From: Umbilicaria muhlenbergii
Lineage: Eukaryota; Ascomycota; Lecanoromycetes; Umbilicariales; Umbilicariaceae
Length of the DNA stretch: 64,000 bases
NCBI GenBank assembly: GCA_000611775.1
Contig: KK106987.1
Location: 1,302,001-1,366,000, forward strand
Direction of reading: 5' to 3'
Shown here: positions 47,201 through 59,091 of the stretch, in pieces
Position numbering within the stretch: the stretch's first letter is position 1
How the letters are laid out: every line of letters begins with the position of its first letter
Translations under genes and position numbers: made by a program
The notes under the pieces: generated by a model
What the model saw: the letters and a program-made list of their open reading frames with translations, nothing else
What the model was told of the DNA's origin: nothing
Database searches by the model: none

Positions 47201-48930
47201 AGCATTAAACACTTTCAATGCAGCTCCTGAAAGTGAAAAAGAGGCAGGTATGACATTTTCTTGTTGTAGCTCTCCTCTGACTTGCAGGCTGCATGCTGAA
47301 TAACTTGTATTAAATCTTTACAATGAGATCAGGCTGTTCTGCTTTCTTTTAGTAGCAGTCTGTTGAGATTGAAGAGGAGAGAGTGATATATCCTCAGTCT
47401 TCTTTTTATTCTTTCCTGTTTTCAGGAGATTTAACAGTGATGCTGCAATTCATGAATAATCTCTTATAAACCTTTGAAAGAAGTTAATGAAGCCTAGAAA
47501 GACCTGCAATTCATGAATGTTCTCTGATGATAATCATTCTTTGACGGCGTGAATCCTTTCTGAACTCATATGTATGCCTTCAGTATTGATCTTAAACCTC
47601 AGGAAGTTCACTTTCATTGCATTGAAGAAGCATTTACTGATCTTAAGATGAAGATCATGATGTTGTAACACAGTTAATACTTGTTGTACATGCTCCTCAT
47701 GTTCAGATTCATCTTTGCTGAAGATCAGGATATCATCTAGATAAATCATGCAGGTTATATCAAGGAACTCATCAAGAGCCTTATCAATGAATGCCTGAAA
47801 TGTAGCAGGAGCATTCATGAGACTGAAAAGCATGACAAGATATTCAAACAGGCTGAATCATGTTCAGAATGCTGTTTTTCACTCATCTTCACCCTTGATT
47901 CATATTCAATTATATGCATCCTTGCAGTTCAGCTTAGTGAACTTCTTAACTTCTTGAAGATGATTCAACATGTCTGATATAAGTGATAGTGAGTAGTGAT
48001 TTTTAATGATAATATCATTCAAGCGCTTATAATTAATGATTAGTCATAGGCTGTCATCTGATTTCAGTACAAACATAACAGGTGAAGCTGCAGATGATAT
48101 TAATTTAAAAATTATGACTGACTTCATAACATCATCTAAATATACCTTCAGTACATTGAGCTCAGCTGAGAACATCAAGTATAACTTTCTGAATGAAGGT
48201 TGCTGCCTTGATTTCAAGTCAATGACATGATCATGTGAACCTCTCTCAGGTAAAGACTGCTTCTCAGCTGCCTGAAATATGTCTGTGAAGTCATGATATT
48301 CAGGAGGTAGACTGTCATAGACATTGTTGTACTCTTTGTCATATCACAATGAGTTCATCTGTAGGGTATATTTTTCCATATCAGCCACTAGGTTCACCAG
48401 CCCTATAAAGCAGTCAGTAATGATGAGGTTGTTCATACATAAAACATTCTTCAACGCCTTCTTTTCATCAGTGATGAATATATGATGTGCAGTAGTATGT
48501 TTTAACTTTCTCCATAGGAATTTACCTGTATCATAGTAGTGATTTGAGTTTGCATGAACTAGAAATGATAGCCTGAGGACAAAAGGAGCTGATGTGTTAT
48601 TTTGTGTGACAAAGAAATGATTGCTATAGTGGTAAGGTTGATCATCAGTGTCATATGCTGTAATCATCAGTACAACAGACTCTGATAGCTCAATCACATT
48701 ACCTCATGCATTGCCTTGAGCCTCATAGGATTCAGTCAGTAGAGACAGCTTATTGACAACATCTCATGTGATTGTATTGCCCTGACTGCTGTTGTTGATA
48801 ATATATGAATATTTTTTCTTCAGATCATCTCTTGTTGTATGAAAGTTCACCTTTAACTGCCCTGATATCAGATGTGAGATATTGTCAATGATAAGTAAAA
48901 AGATGAGCTGAAGGTTGATTGTGAGTCATT
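44270..48930 (-). pseudogene. pol of right family-A element
   Basis: Minus strand: protease-like region and an open frame 48697-48344, RT with LMNAPATFQAF and YLDDILIF (open 47833-47534), RNase H, integrase with ITD-like core (45900-45240), chromodomain (about 44720-44590) and the 54-bp repeats (44500-44340). Over the 99-residue RT block it differs from the left copy at only about nine positions. In the protease-like block several Trp are still TGG where the left copy has TGA, so damage was copy-specific. Confidence 0.88.
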
Positions 48931-48949
48931 TATTCACATCAATCATGAT

Positions 48950-50293
48950 AATGACTGCTGTTGATCATCCTGTCATACATTCATTTGTTCAATGACTGAT
49001 GACTTCACACTTGATACAGAGGCCTGCTGCTTTTCATGCATTCACTTCATTCTTAAAAATAAAATCTTCTTGTAAACATGAGGGTCCTGTGAACATCTGT
49101 GTTGTTGTCATGATCACTTTCTCCGCAACTGGTATGTAATTTAAATTTCAGCTTTGGTCACAGCTACTTTCTTGATAAAAGCCTCATGAATTGTTTCCTC
49201 TTTCATGATTGAATTGTTGAGGGTGAGAGGTTTATTATTCAGTGAAAGATTCTTTTCTGTCATAATATGACGTCTGTGTCATACTTTTGTTGTTGTTATC
49301 AGTTTTGCTTTGATGATCCTTTTTGATGTCTGAGCGGCTTTGAAACAGTTCATGATTGATGATGATGTCAAGATGTGCTGAAATTTCTTGCACTGACTGT
49401 CTTGCAACCTGCGTCAGATCTCAACATTGTAGTTCAGTCAGGATGTGATGAGGAAGCCTTGATCATCAGTGATCTCAAATGAGTGTCTCACTGATTTCCT
49501 TGTGTAAAGCTGAAAGGAAGCCGTAGAGTTCTGATAATTTATTATATCAAGAGGTGATTGTATCATGGCTGTGAGGTTCAACTGCATTGAAGGTGATGAT
49601 ATTTCATTCATTCATGTCTTCATCAGGAGATAAGTTCTTCTCTAGAACCTTTAAAAAGTTGTCATAAATGACTCAAGTGTGATCATGCTGCTCCTTTTGC
49701 TTTCATCAGTTGCTCATGACTGTTTTCTCAAGGTAGGTGCCTGCTCAGATGATGAAATCTCATTCAGTAGAAAATTGCTCTGACATCAGCTCCTGGTTCT
49801 GATTGATTTCATTCAGGTATTTTTAAAGTCTTCATCTCATGACTTTGACGCCTCCTGCATAAAGATGAGGCTCTTATGGCTTTATAAGGTGTTAAAAAGG
49901 GGGAGGTGTGATATCTGTCATAACTTAACATCATAATTCATGTGATGAACCTGCGTCATTCTCTGAGTTTGTTGTAGTTGAAGGATTTTCTTACAGGTGT
50001 TGATTGAGCTTCTGAAGCTCTCTTTTATTGTCCTCAAACTCAATTTCTTGTCATACATGTCATAATTGTAGTCACTGACGCTCAATGACCTCCTGATTAT
50101 GAGCAGTGACTGCCTCAAGGTCTTCAATGATGTTGTTGAGGTTGCCTGCAGCAATATGTTCATCATTGTCAATGATGTCAGAAGTAGGGGTATCAATGAC
50201 TGATAATGTAAACCTGCTAGTTGAAGGGCCTGCCTCAGCTTGATTATTGACTGTTTCACTGACCTGATGAGATTGAAGTGTTGATGTCATCAT
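48950..50293 (-). pseudogene. gag of right family-A element
   Basis: ATG at 50291-50293 (MMTSTLQSHQVSETVNNQ) lies 54 bp inside the 5' LTR. The N-terminus is Ser/Asn-rich and probably coiled (NNIIEDLEAVTAHNQEV). After interruptions by TGA it reaches the CCHC knuckle near 49020-48970. Confidence 0.75.
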
Positions 50294-50346
50294 GTCTTAT
50301 TTGCTTTCAACATGACCGTTCACCTGAAGGTACTGAGTGATCAGTA

Positions 50347-50606
50347 TGTAAGGAGGTGAGTGTATGATGATTGTCATAATGATGTTTGAACAGGGTGTCA
50401 TAGGCAATATAGTCATGATGAAGTCAATGCAATGATTATACATCTTTTATTCAGTGGCAAAACTGATCACTGAGGAAGCAGGTTTCTGAACCTCCTTGTG
50501 AAGAGTTTTCACTTGATGTCAAGGTGCTAGGCGCTGAGTCATCATGTTTATATAATGTCATACTATAGTGTCATACTGTCATACTATATATATAGTGGCC
50601 CTGACA
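50347..50606 (-). repeat. 5' LTR of right family-A element
   Basis: 260 bp, the same length as its partner at 42333-42592; TGTCAGGGCC start on the minus strand. Confidence 0.93.
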
Positions 50607-53188
50607 GTGTTGTTCATTGTGAATGAAAGAGACTGATTAGGCGGAAACTGATACTGATTAAGAAATGATGTTTGAATAAGAAATTGAGCTTGATTAAAGT
50701 ACTGAAGCTGATTGAGATGTTGATAGAAAGATCAGTTGTTCTGAAAAGATTTAAAAGAGTAAAGAGAATCATAAAGAAAGCTTTAATCTCTTTGATATTC
50801 TTAATATCCTTGTCCTCCTCTATTATAAAAGTTAAACTCATTTTAATTAAAAGATTAATTCATTGATTTATCATTTCTTTCCCTGTATCTTTCTTGTTCT
50901 CTATCATTGACTCAATCTTGATTCATGAAGTTGTTTGATTTGTCTTAAGGTTTATTATTTTGATCTTGATGTTTTGTTGATTTAATAACATTTCATTTAC
51001 ACTTCTTCATTGCATTTCACATCTCCCTTCAACTTTTTAGTTCTTCAGAGAACTTTTAAAGCATGATTCCTGACTTAAGCATTGCTGTGACTGTTCAAAG
51101 CTTGATGTTTAGACCTTGTCAGGCTCAAGTGAGTTGAGTTAAGAGATCAGTGATGCCTGCTGCTTGAGCATACCTCATCATGTTTTGCAAATAGCCTTGA
51201 GATTCCCTGTTATAAGCATCTGAAAGAGAGTAGTGTTCCTTGTTAAGCTGTTTCAAGGCCTTCATCATCATCATCTTGAAGTGTTTTGCTAATTTAGAAG
51301 TGAACTTCATAAGAGGCATGTTTTTTAAAGTTCATCAAGTGAAGTCATTGAGTTCCTGTAAGTATCAGTTCAAGGTGTTGTCTTAAAAACATGTAAACAG
51401 ATTCTCTGTCACCTTCTCTTCTTCTACAAGGAGGGCATAGTCTTTGACTTATTTAATGAAAGTGTAAACTTCTCAATAGATGATTTCTTTAAAGTTGAAG
51501 ATAACATCTTCAGTTTCATATGATTCTGAAACATCAGGATGAAAGAAATCAAGGTTTAAAGCTCAGAAGTTAACAGAAGCTGTTACATGCAGAGTTGAAT
51601 TTATTAATTTTAACACACCTGAAGGACCTGATGAATCTTGCAGGTTAAACACTGAGTGAAGCTTCTCATCAAAAAGTTGAGACAAAACTTAAATTTGCTC
51701 TGAAGAAAAGGCTGTGAATGCATGTGAGTTATGAGTTAATGAACTGAACTCAGAAGCTCCTGTATTCAACAGTTCACCTTAATTAATCATTCTGATTTGT
51801 GTCTGAATTTGCTTAAGTTGATGTTTAAGATTTATATGTTCTCATTCTGTTCATTTTAACTTTAAGCATACTCATTTTAGATGTTCTTGTTTAAATTGTT
51901 CTCATTTAAGATGTTGTCATTTACCTTGTTTCAACTTTAAACATTCTCATTTGAGATGCTCTTATTGTAGATGTTCTTGTTTTAGATGTTCTTATTTCAG
52001 ATGTTTCAACTTTAAGTGTTCTTCTTTTAGCAGGTGTCACTCCTTCTCAAGGTTTTATTCCTTGAAACATTAAGCACACCTCTCACTGCCTCTTTGAGTG
52101 AATTTCTTTTGATCATGTTCATCTCTGATCTTGTGTATAAGTTGTTGTTGAGCATCTGCCTGATTCTGTGTCAGTATATTTTCTCATGTCAATGATTTTT
52201 GTTCCCTCAGAAGAACATTGATTAATTTTTTTTCTGCAAATATTCTTTCATGATTGAATGCTCTTTGTTTGTTGACCTGAGTTGAAGTTAATTCTGACCT
52301 TTTACTCTTTTCTTTCAGCACTTCCTCTTCAATTCTAGTCAATTGAATTATTTCTTCTTTCACAGAGGACTCTTCAGAGGGGAGGTTGATAATAAGTTGA
52401 TACATTTCAATTAATGTGAAGTTTGTAGTGAACTGAGCTTCTTCTTCTGATGAAAAGGCTGTTGAGGATCAAGATGCTTCAGTGATTACTGTTGCAGACT
52501 CTGAAGAACTTTCTGATAAGCTTGTAGAGACTTTATCTTGAGTAGAGAGTGATTTTGTTGAAGCTTGTGTGATGAAGGGTTCTGTTATCAATGAGACACT
52601 GAATGAAGGTAAGTCATTCACTTAAGAGAGTGCAATGAAGTAAAAAGTCTCTCTGAGGGTAGAAGTTCTTATACAGAATTTATTAAAAGTGATGTGAAGA
52701 GGACTGCCTTTAATACAGTTAATTAATCACTTTGAAGAAAATTTAAGTTTTAAAGTTCCTTGGCTGAATGAACTTCTGATAAAGCTTATGAATATTATTG
52801 ATGCTTCTTAAAAATTTTTAATAGTTGATCTTGACCTTCCTGTTGGTTCAGGGGACGGCTCATAAGGGTAGTATTGATGAACAATTTTCATGCAGAGATG
52901 ATCAGTCTCTCTTAAAATTCTCACATTTGAAATTCTGAAGACTACAAACTAATGAAACTGATGCCTCAGAGTTATAATGTTATCATCAAGCTCAAGTAGT
53001 TCTTCTGAATTCAGTTTATTTGTCTCAAGAAGGTAGTAAGAAAGTAGTGATTAATTAAGCAAGTCAGCTGATGTTAAGCTGACAGGTTCAATAATGTCAC
53101 CTGAATTAATAAAAAATTAATTGTTCACTGAAGCAAACTGATTTCTGTTTAAAGACAGAGGACTTGAAAATCAGATGTTGTTATTAAA
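50607..53188 (-). pseudogene. gag region of element D
   Basis: Minus-strand frames interrupted by TGA: open pieces at 52405-52184 (Glu/Lys-rich, coiled-coil-like) and 51319-51125. Near 50900-50620 there is an Asn/Gln/Phe-rich tail (NNFMNQDWVND with TGA as W; QYQFPPNQSLSF). Such tails fit Gag proteins. The zinc knuckle and protease expected next are missing at the 50606 junction. Confidence 0.6.
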
Positions 53189-53309
53189 TGCTAAGATTAC
53201 ATCTTCTGTTTATTGAGTTGTAAAAGCTTGCTTTCATTTTCTAGTGAGATGTCTAACTTTTATGCTCAAGAAGGTTAAATTTATTTGAGAAAATAAATAA
53301 TCTGTAACA
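53189..53309 (-). repeat. 5' LTR of element D (121 bp)
   Basis: Same length as, and nearly identical to, 37816-37936. Flanked by AGTCT at 53310-53314. Confidence 0.95.
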
Positions 53310-55300
53310 AGTCTGCCTGTTCATCTGAGAATGATATGCTGTGAACAGCTTATGATGAATCCCTAGTTGATTCACTAATGATTTTTAAAACTTAAAAGTG
53401 AAGAGTTTATCTCTGTCTGAGATTATTTCTTTCAGCAGCTCATAATTGACTGCTATGATTTTTAAAAATGTGTATGTTAATTCTTCTGCTGATGATGATT
53501 TCTTATAAGATATGAAGTATTCATACTTCATAAGTTGATCTGTTATTATGAGGATAACATTGTACAACACTTTCATCAGTGATTCCTTTGACTGTGGTAG
53601 CTTTACTATGAAGTTCAATGTGATGCTTAATCATGATCATGATGATGTTGATGATGACTTCAACAATTCATATGATTTATGTCACTCAACTTTGTTTTTT
53701 CAGCATGTGTCACATTTTTGAATGATCTCTTCAACTTTTTTCTTCATGCATGAGAAATAATACATCCTAGTGAGTCATTTCACTGTTTTGTTGATTCTCT
53801 GATGATCATTCATTTTGCTGAAATGACTTTCTTCTATCAGTGCTTCTCTCAAGCTGACTGAGACATAAATTAAGCCTTGAAAAAGTAAGAGGCCTTCTTG
53901 CTCTTTAAAGCTTTCATGATCATTAATATTCTGAAGAACTTATTGTGCTAACTTGTCATTCTTCAATGCTTTTCAGACTTGTTTCTCAAAAATGTTGTCT
54001 TCAACTTTTATCATAAAGTTGACTTCTTAATTGTAGATTATCTTACCTTGCTCATTCTCCTGAAGGATAACTTGATTCATGACTGATTTCTCTTGCAGAT
54101 AATCAGCTCATTTGTTGAAAGTGTTCACTTTGATGTTCTCTGATCTCTTTTAATAATGAATTTTGAAGTTGTACTGTGATAATTCTTCTGATCAATGAAC
54201 CTGTCTCTGATTTAAGATTTTCATTGTCATAAAGTATAACAGATTCTTATGATTTGAATATACTTAAACCTCATGCTTTGGTCCTTCAAGATATACATGT
54301 CATTGTTTGAATGCATTAACAATAATTAACAGCTTCTTATCATGTATCTTGTAACTTTGTTCAGCACTTAAAAGCTTTCATGAGTAATAAGCTACTGATC
54401 TCAGACATCTCTTATCATTTAATTGATTAATGCATGCTCTTATAGCTCCGTCTGACGCGTTCATCTTGAGCATAATAAGTTTCTCAGGGTTGAAACTCAT
54501 GAGAATTAATTATGATGTGAAGTGCTTCTTCAGCTCTTCAAAGGATTTCTGTGCTTCAGTAAATTAAACAAACTTTCAGTCTTTCTTCATCAACTTCATT
54601 AGAGGTGCTGTGATTTTAAAATATTTCTTGATAAACTTTTTATAGAAGTTTGCAAAGCCTAGAAAGGATTGTACTTCCTTGATGTTTATCAGAACTGATC
54701 ATTTGATCATGAAATTAATTTTTTTCAAGTTCATTCATAAGTCTTTCAGTGTGATGATGAATTCAAGGAACTGAACTTCTTTAACATGAAAAAGACTCTT
54801 CTCAGGTTTAACTCACAAGTCAGTGTCCTTTAACACTTGCAGAACTTTTCAAACATGTTTAACATGTTGCTCTTTCATTTTCAAGTACATCAGTATGTCA
54901 TCAAGGTAGATGATCATGAACTGATTTAAATACTGTCACAAAACATTGTTGATAAAAGCCTGAAAGGTTGCAGGGGTGTTGATTAATTCAAACAGCATTA
55001 TCAAGTATTCATACAGCTCTGAGGATGTTCAAAATGCTGTTTTTCATTCATCACCTTCTTTTATTCATATCTGGTTGAATGCCCCTGAAATGTTAAACTT
55101 TATGAATCATTACACTCTCTGAAATCTGTCCTGCAGTTTTAACATGAGCAGTAGTGAGTAACTGTTTTTTATTATTATGTTGTTTAGTGCCCTGTAGTCA
55201 ACACACAACCTCAATGATTCATCAGATTTTGGGACAAACAATATTGAATATTCAGTGGAAGACTGAGATTCTTGAATGAATCCTTTTCATAAGTTCTTCT
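53310..55300 (-). pseudogene. RT, RNase H and integrase N-half of element C
   Basis: RT on the minus strand from about 55265: ILFVPKSDESLRLCVDYRAL, the INTPATFQAF block and MIIYLDD at about 54925-54905. Then RNase H, the integrase zinc-binding CDTC (about 53720) and an open catalytic-core piece 53618-53385 (MNFIVKLPQSKE .. EIISDRDKLFTFKF). The FTAYHSQMNRQ block ends at the AGTCT where element D is inserted. Trp/Arg codons are often TGA. Confidence 0.88.
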
Positions 55301-56419
55301 TTAAATATTCTCACAATGCGTTTAACTTCTGAGGTGACAATGAGTAGATAGATTGCTTCATCAGTTTGCAACCTTTCATGATCTTGATTTTATGATCTTA
55401 TTCTTAATGTTTCAGCAAGGTGTTTTGTTCCTTTACTGTCATAAACAACTCTTCAAAGTCTTTGTATTCTTTAGGGATAAATAACTTGATAATAAGGTCT
55501 CAGTCATCATTGACTTATTTAGTTCACAGTATCTTTGCATCAGGATTCTTTAACTCCTCATGCATCTCTTTCACTGTCATAGTGAAGACTTCCACTCCTT
55601 CAGGTGATTTCAGGACTGAATATAATTTCATGAAAGTACTGCCCTTCATGAAGTATATCTCATTCTCAGCTCAATTGATCATTGAATTGACCTTTTAAAG
55701 TCAAGGTATACTTAGAATTATATCACTTCCTGACTGCTTCATGATGTTGAAACTGATTTTTTCCCAGTGTTGACTTAATCAAATGAATATCAGGATCATT
55801 TCTTTGTTCATGAGTTTATTGTTGTGTTTCATAAGGGTTTCATTAAACTCTTGAAGCAAGTAAGAATTTTGCTTCTTTTAAACTTCAATCCTCTTTTTCA
55901 TGATGAATCATGAGTTTATGAAGTTCCCTGTACAGTCACTGTTTATTAACAGTCAGGCTGAGTGACCTTTCACTTTAACTCAGACATGAAAGTTGTTCAC
56001 ATCTGCTGTGACAGTGATTTCTTTAGCAATCACGTCTTTCAGAGGCTTCAAAATAAACATCTTCAGGAGTCTTTGACCTGAAGAGCCTTTTAATTTTTTG
56101 AATTAAAAGAGAGGAACTCTAGGTTCTTCTTTACATATTTAAAGTCTTCAAGTTTAACTTTCTTGTTTGAATATCATATCAGATTCAGCTTTAAGTATTC
56201 ACTTCAGAGTTCTCAAACTTTCATCCTCAACTTCCTTGAGATGTGAGCTCTGTTGAGGGTAATGTACTCTCCTTCAGTGATGAACTTGAAACCTTTTGAT
56301 GAAGTTTCCTTGATTATGTTTTAATAGTTTATGTCTCTGACTTCTTTCTTCTGAGTGAATGTGTCTCTGATCATTCACAGGATACATTCTTGCAACAGGC
56401 TCACATGTTCTTCATTGTT

Positions 56420-57367
56420 ATGCTGCATCATGAGTTGAGTTTTACCCAGTGGGTTTGGGTTTGAGTTGAGTTTGGGTTGGGTTTTGAGGTGGGTTATACA
56501 TGTCAAAACCCAACCCAGAAAAAACTCAACTCATTTAACTCAAACTCAGAAAATTCTGAGTTAACTCAGTACATACAAATAGTTATGATAGTCTTTATGA
56601 TAGTCAAGAAAGTCAGTTCAAAAGGTGTCTTCTTAAGTCATTTTCAAGATCATTTTTTGAGGCCGTCGTTGAAGTCATTTTGAAAGCTGTTTTGAAAGTC
56701 ACTTTGAAAGCTGTTTTTTAAGGCTGTCATTGAAGCCATTTTAGAAGCTGTTTTTTGAGGTCGTCATTGAAGTCATTTTGAAAGTTATTTTGAAAGTCAC
56801 TTTGAAAGCTGTTTTTCAAGGCTGTCATCAAAGCTGTTTTGAAAGCTGTTTTGAAAGTCACTTTGAAAGCTGTTATGGTAGTCTTTATGATAGTCAAGAA
56901 AGTCAGTTCAAAAGGCGCCTTCTTAAGTCATTTTCAAGGCCATTTTTTGAGGCCGTCATTGAAGTCATTTTGAAAGCTGTTTTGAAAGTCACTTTGAAAG
57001 CTGTTTTTCAAGGCTGTTTTGAAAGCCATTTTGAAAGCTGTTGTTTGAGGCCGTTTTCCAAGGCCGTTTTGGAAGCCGTTTTTCAAGGCCGTTTTCCAAG
57101 GCCATTTTTCAAGGCCATCATTGAAGTCATTTTGAAAGCTGTTTTGAAAGCTGATGATCAAAGCCGTTTTGAAGGCTGTTTTTCAAGGCTGATTTTCAAG
57201 GCCCTCATCAAAGCCGTTTTGAAAGCTGTTTTGAAAGCTGTTTAAATGAGTCATATACGTGAACTTGAACTGGGTTACCCAGTGAAAACTCAACCCAAAC
57301 TCAAAAAAACCCAACCCAGTGTGACCCAACCCAAAAAAAACTCAAACTCAACTCATGATGCAGTGTA
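56420..57367. mobile_element. Mutator-like non-autonomous DNA transposon (948 bp)
   Basis: Flanked by a 9-bp direct duplication TTCATTGTT (56411-56419 and 57368-57376). Terminal inverted repeats begin CTGCATCATGAGTTGAGT and are followed by subterminal GGGTTGGG/GGGTTTGGG motifs on both ends in inverted orientation. A 9-bp TSD and long TIRs point to the Mutator group (inference). The interior is satellite-like, with no transposase. It lies inside element C between gag and protease. Confidence 0.75.
56584..57242 (+). repeat. Satellite-like interior of the Mutator-like element
   Basis: Dense repeats of 12-24 bp variants on the theme TTTTGAAAGCTGTTTTGAA and TTTTCAAGGC. A larger unit beginning TAGTCTTTATGATAGTCAAG recurs at about 56590 and 56882, a higher-order period of about 292 bp. 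The long open frame across it (56778-57245, repeats of FES/FEA) is a by-product of a repeat length that is a multiple of three, not a convincing protein. Confidence 0.8.
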
Positions 57368-57399
57368 TTCATTGTTCTCAAGAGACTTCTTCATGAGAT

Positions 57400-58600
57400 T
57401 GAATACTTTCTCATAAGTTTTCAATCACTGTTCTTCATGAGTGAATGCTCAGATGTCATTATCCTTTTTCATGAACTCTCTTGAATCTTCAGAGTTCACT
57501 ACTTTCATGAAGTCTTCTTCATCATTGAATGAAGGCATGACATCATCACTGTTAATGTAATTTCCTTCTTGATTGAATTGATCATGTCAGTTTTGCTGTT
57601 TCTTTAAAATGATGATCAGGCTCATCTGAGAAATCATGACATAATCTTTTATTTCTTTCTGTTGATGCAGAAATCATTCAGAGTCATCTTTGTTGCTTTA
57701 ATGTATCTGATAAGCATCATTGTAACATGCTGTTTAAGACATAATGTTATGTTCTTTCCTGCTCTTCACTTCTTACATGATGATGTATGTCTTTCTGAGT
57801 TGAATGATCTTTCCTGAGACTTGACAGTCACGGGCAAAGTGCCCTGACTTTTCACAGTTATAACAGTTGTTTTCATGAGTTTCCTCTTTCTTGCTTGAGC
57901 TGTTCTTTCACTGGAAACGGTTTTTTTAAACTATCATATCAATTTCCATGAGTTGAGGCCTGTAGTAGGATTTATCATTATATTGTTGTTCACAGTTCTT
58001 TTCAGCCCTTTGAGGTATGAAAATCTTGTGACTCTTTTCTAGGCTTCATTCATAAGCTCAGTTGTCAATGATAATTAATCATTTGATCATTTCTGAGAGC
58101 ATGACAGAGTGTTTCACTTTTAAGATCTCATCTTTTACCACGTCCTTCAATCTCTTGTAATATTGTGCCGTCAAAGCAATATCATCTCAATTCATATGTG
58201 AGGTGAGTCTTTGAAAATTTGCAGTGTACATAGCAGCTGCTTTTTTCTGCTGAATATTACAGATTTCTCACTCTGTCATCCTCTTTTCATCAACTGTCTT
58301 GAACATTATTCTTATCTGTTTCTTGAACTTCTTTAACTCATGAAAGATCTCATTCTGATCTTCACTTTTATTATCAAGATAATCTCAAAGGATAGGTTCA
58401 AATCAGTTCAAAGCATTCAACCTCAGAAATGAGAAGATGAACAACACTTTCTCTGATTTCAACATGAACAGAGACTTGTTGAATCATAAGTAGATGTCAA
58501 GCTGAGTGAGGAACAAATTTAACATTCTTCTCTCATCAAGAAACTTATCTGATAATGAAATCTTAACTCAGATTACTTTGTCAAAGGGTTGTGCTGTGAC
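57400..58600 (-). pseudogene. gag of element C with CCHC knuckle
   Basis: On the minus strand, 57867-57825 encodes NCYNCEKSGHFARDC, a perfect CCHC zinc knuckle that keeps one CGT codon. Upstream (57900-58600) lies a Gag-like region with TGA stops. The Mutator-like element follows downstream. Confidence 0.8.
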
Positions 58601-58689
58601 TGATCAGCCTCTCTCAGTGAAAGCAGACATCATGAGACTGATGAGTCAGTTCATTGCATGACTGATACTTCATAAGTTGATGCTCAAAG

Positions 58690-59086
58690 TATAACAGGTG
58701 ATGTCATAATGACTGAAGTGATATTATCATTCAATGAACTATAGATATGATTCAATGAACTAGACAAGATTCAATGAATTATCACAATCATGTAATGACC
58801 TTTAAAGTTAAGACCAAGTGAGGAAACTAATAGTCATAGATTTAAGAGATTGCATTTAATACATGAGTTGAGCATGAGCTCCTAACTATGAATCTACCTG
58901 TGATTATATAAACTATAGAAGACTCATGTGCTCAGTGTGCTCATCATGCTCATCACAGTGAGCAGGATGAGCAACATGATGTAATATTTCATGCTCATCA
59001 TGCTCAACAAGTGAGCAAGGTGAGCAGTATCATGTGTATGCTCACACTGCATACTTTGCTAATACTATAGTGCAGAAGCCTTAACA
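58690..59086 (-). repeat. 5' LTR of element C
   Basis: 397 bp, the same length as 36160-36556. Followed outside by CTCAT (59087-59091), which matches 36155-36159. Confidence 0.95.
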
Positions 59087-59091
59087 CTCAT

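Larger units (their letters stand above)
42333..50606 (-). mobile_element. Family-A Ty3/gypsy chromovirus, right copy (8274 bp)
   Basis: Both LTRs are 260 bp (50347-50606 is the 5', 42333-42592 the 3' LTR), with TGTCAGGG/TTACA ends. It is inverted relative to the left copy, whose gene order it shares, and lacks that copy's 1383-bp duplication. Flanking pentamers are CTTTC (left) and GTGTT (right): no target-site duplication. Element D on the two sides is not contiguous. This points to recombination between two family-A insertions, deleting the D sequence between them. Confidence 0.93.
37816..53309 (-). mobile_element. Element D: Ty3/gypsy element with 121-bp LTRs, TSD AGTCT
   Basis: Two 121-bp LTRs (37816-37936 and 53189-53309; TGCTAAGA..CTGTAACA/TAATA) flanked by AGTCT at 37811-37815 and 53310-53314. 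Purine tract AAAAAGTGAGAGAAA lies next to the 3' LTR. Order on the minus strand: gag (53188-50607), then the nested family-A element (42333-50606), then integrase core and chromodomain (42332-41100), then about 3 kb of further sequence (41050-37937). Protease, RT and RNase H are missing, so part of D was lost where family A now sits. Confidence 0.93.
36160..59086 (-). mobile_element. Element C: Ty3/gypsy chromovirus, interrupted, TSD CTCAT
   Basis: Two 397-bp LTRs in direct orientation (36160-36556 and 58690-59086), both starting TGTAACAGG or TATAACAGG and ending GCCTTAACA, flanked outside by the 5-bp duplication CTCAT. Coding order is on the minus strand: gag with CCHC knuckle, protease, RT (MIIYLDD), RNase H, integrase, chromodomain. 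Element D (37816-53309) is inserted in its integrase, and a Mutator-like element (56420-57367) between gag and protease. Net element size is about 6.5 kb. Confidence 0.95.

Noticed and set aside
56440-56520. Internal telomere repeats
   Set aside because: GGGTTTGGG/GGGTTGGG words are not the regular fungal TTAGGG repeat and form the inverted termini of a transposon.
56778-57245. 155-residue repetitive protein
   Set aside because: An open frame produced by satellite repeats inside a small DNA transposon; no start context, no domain.
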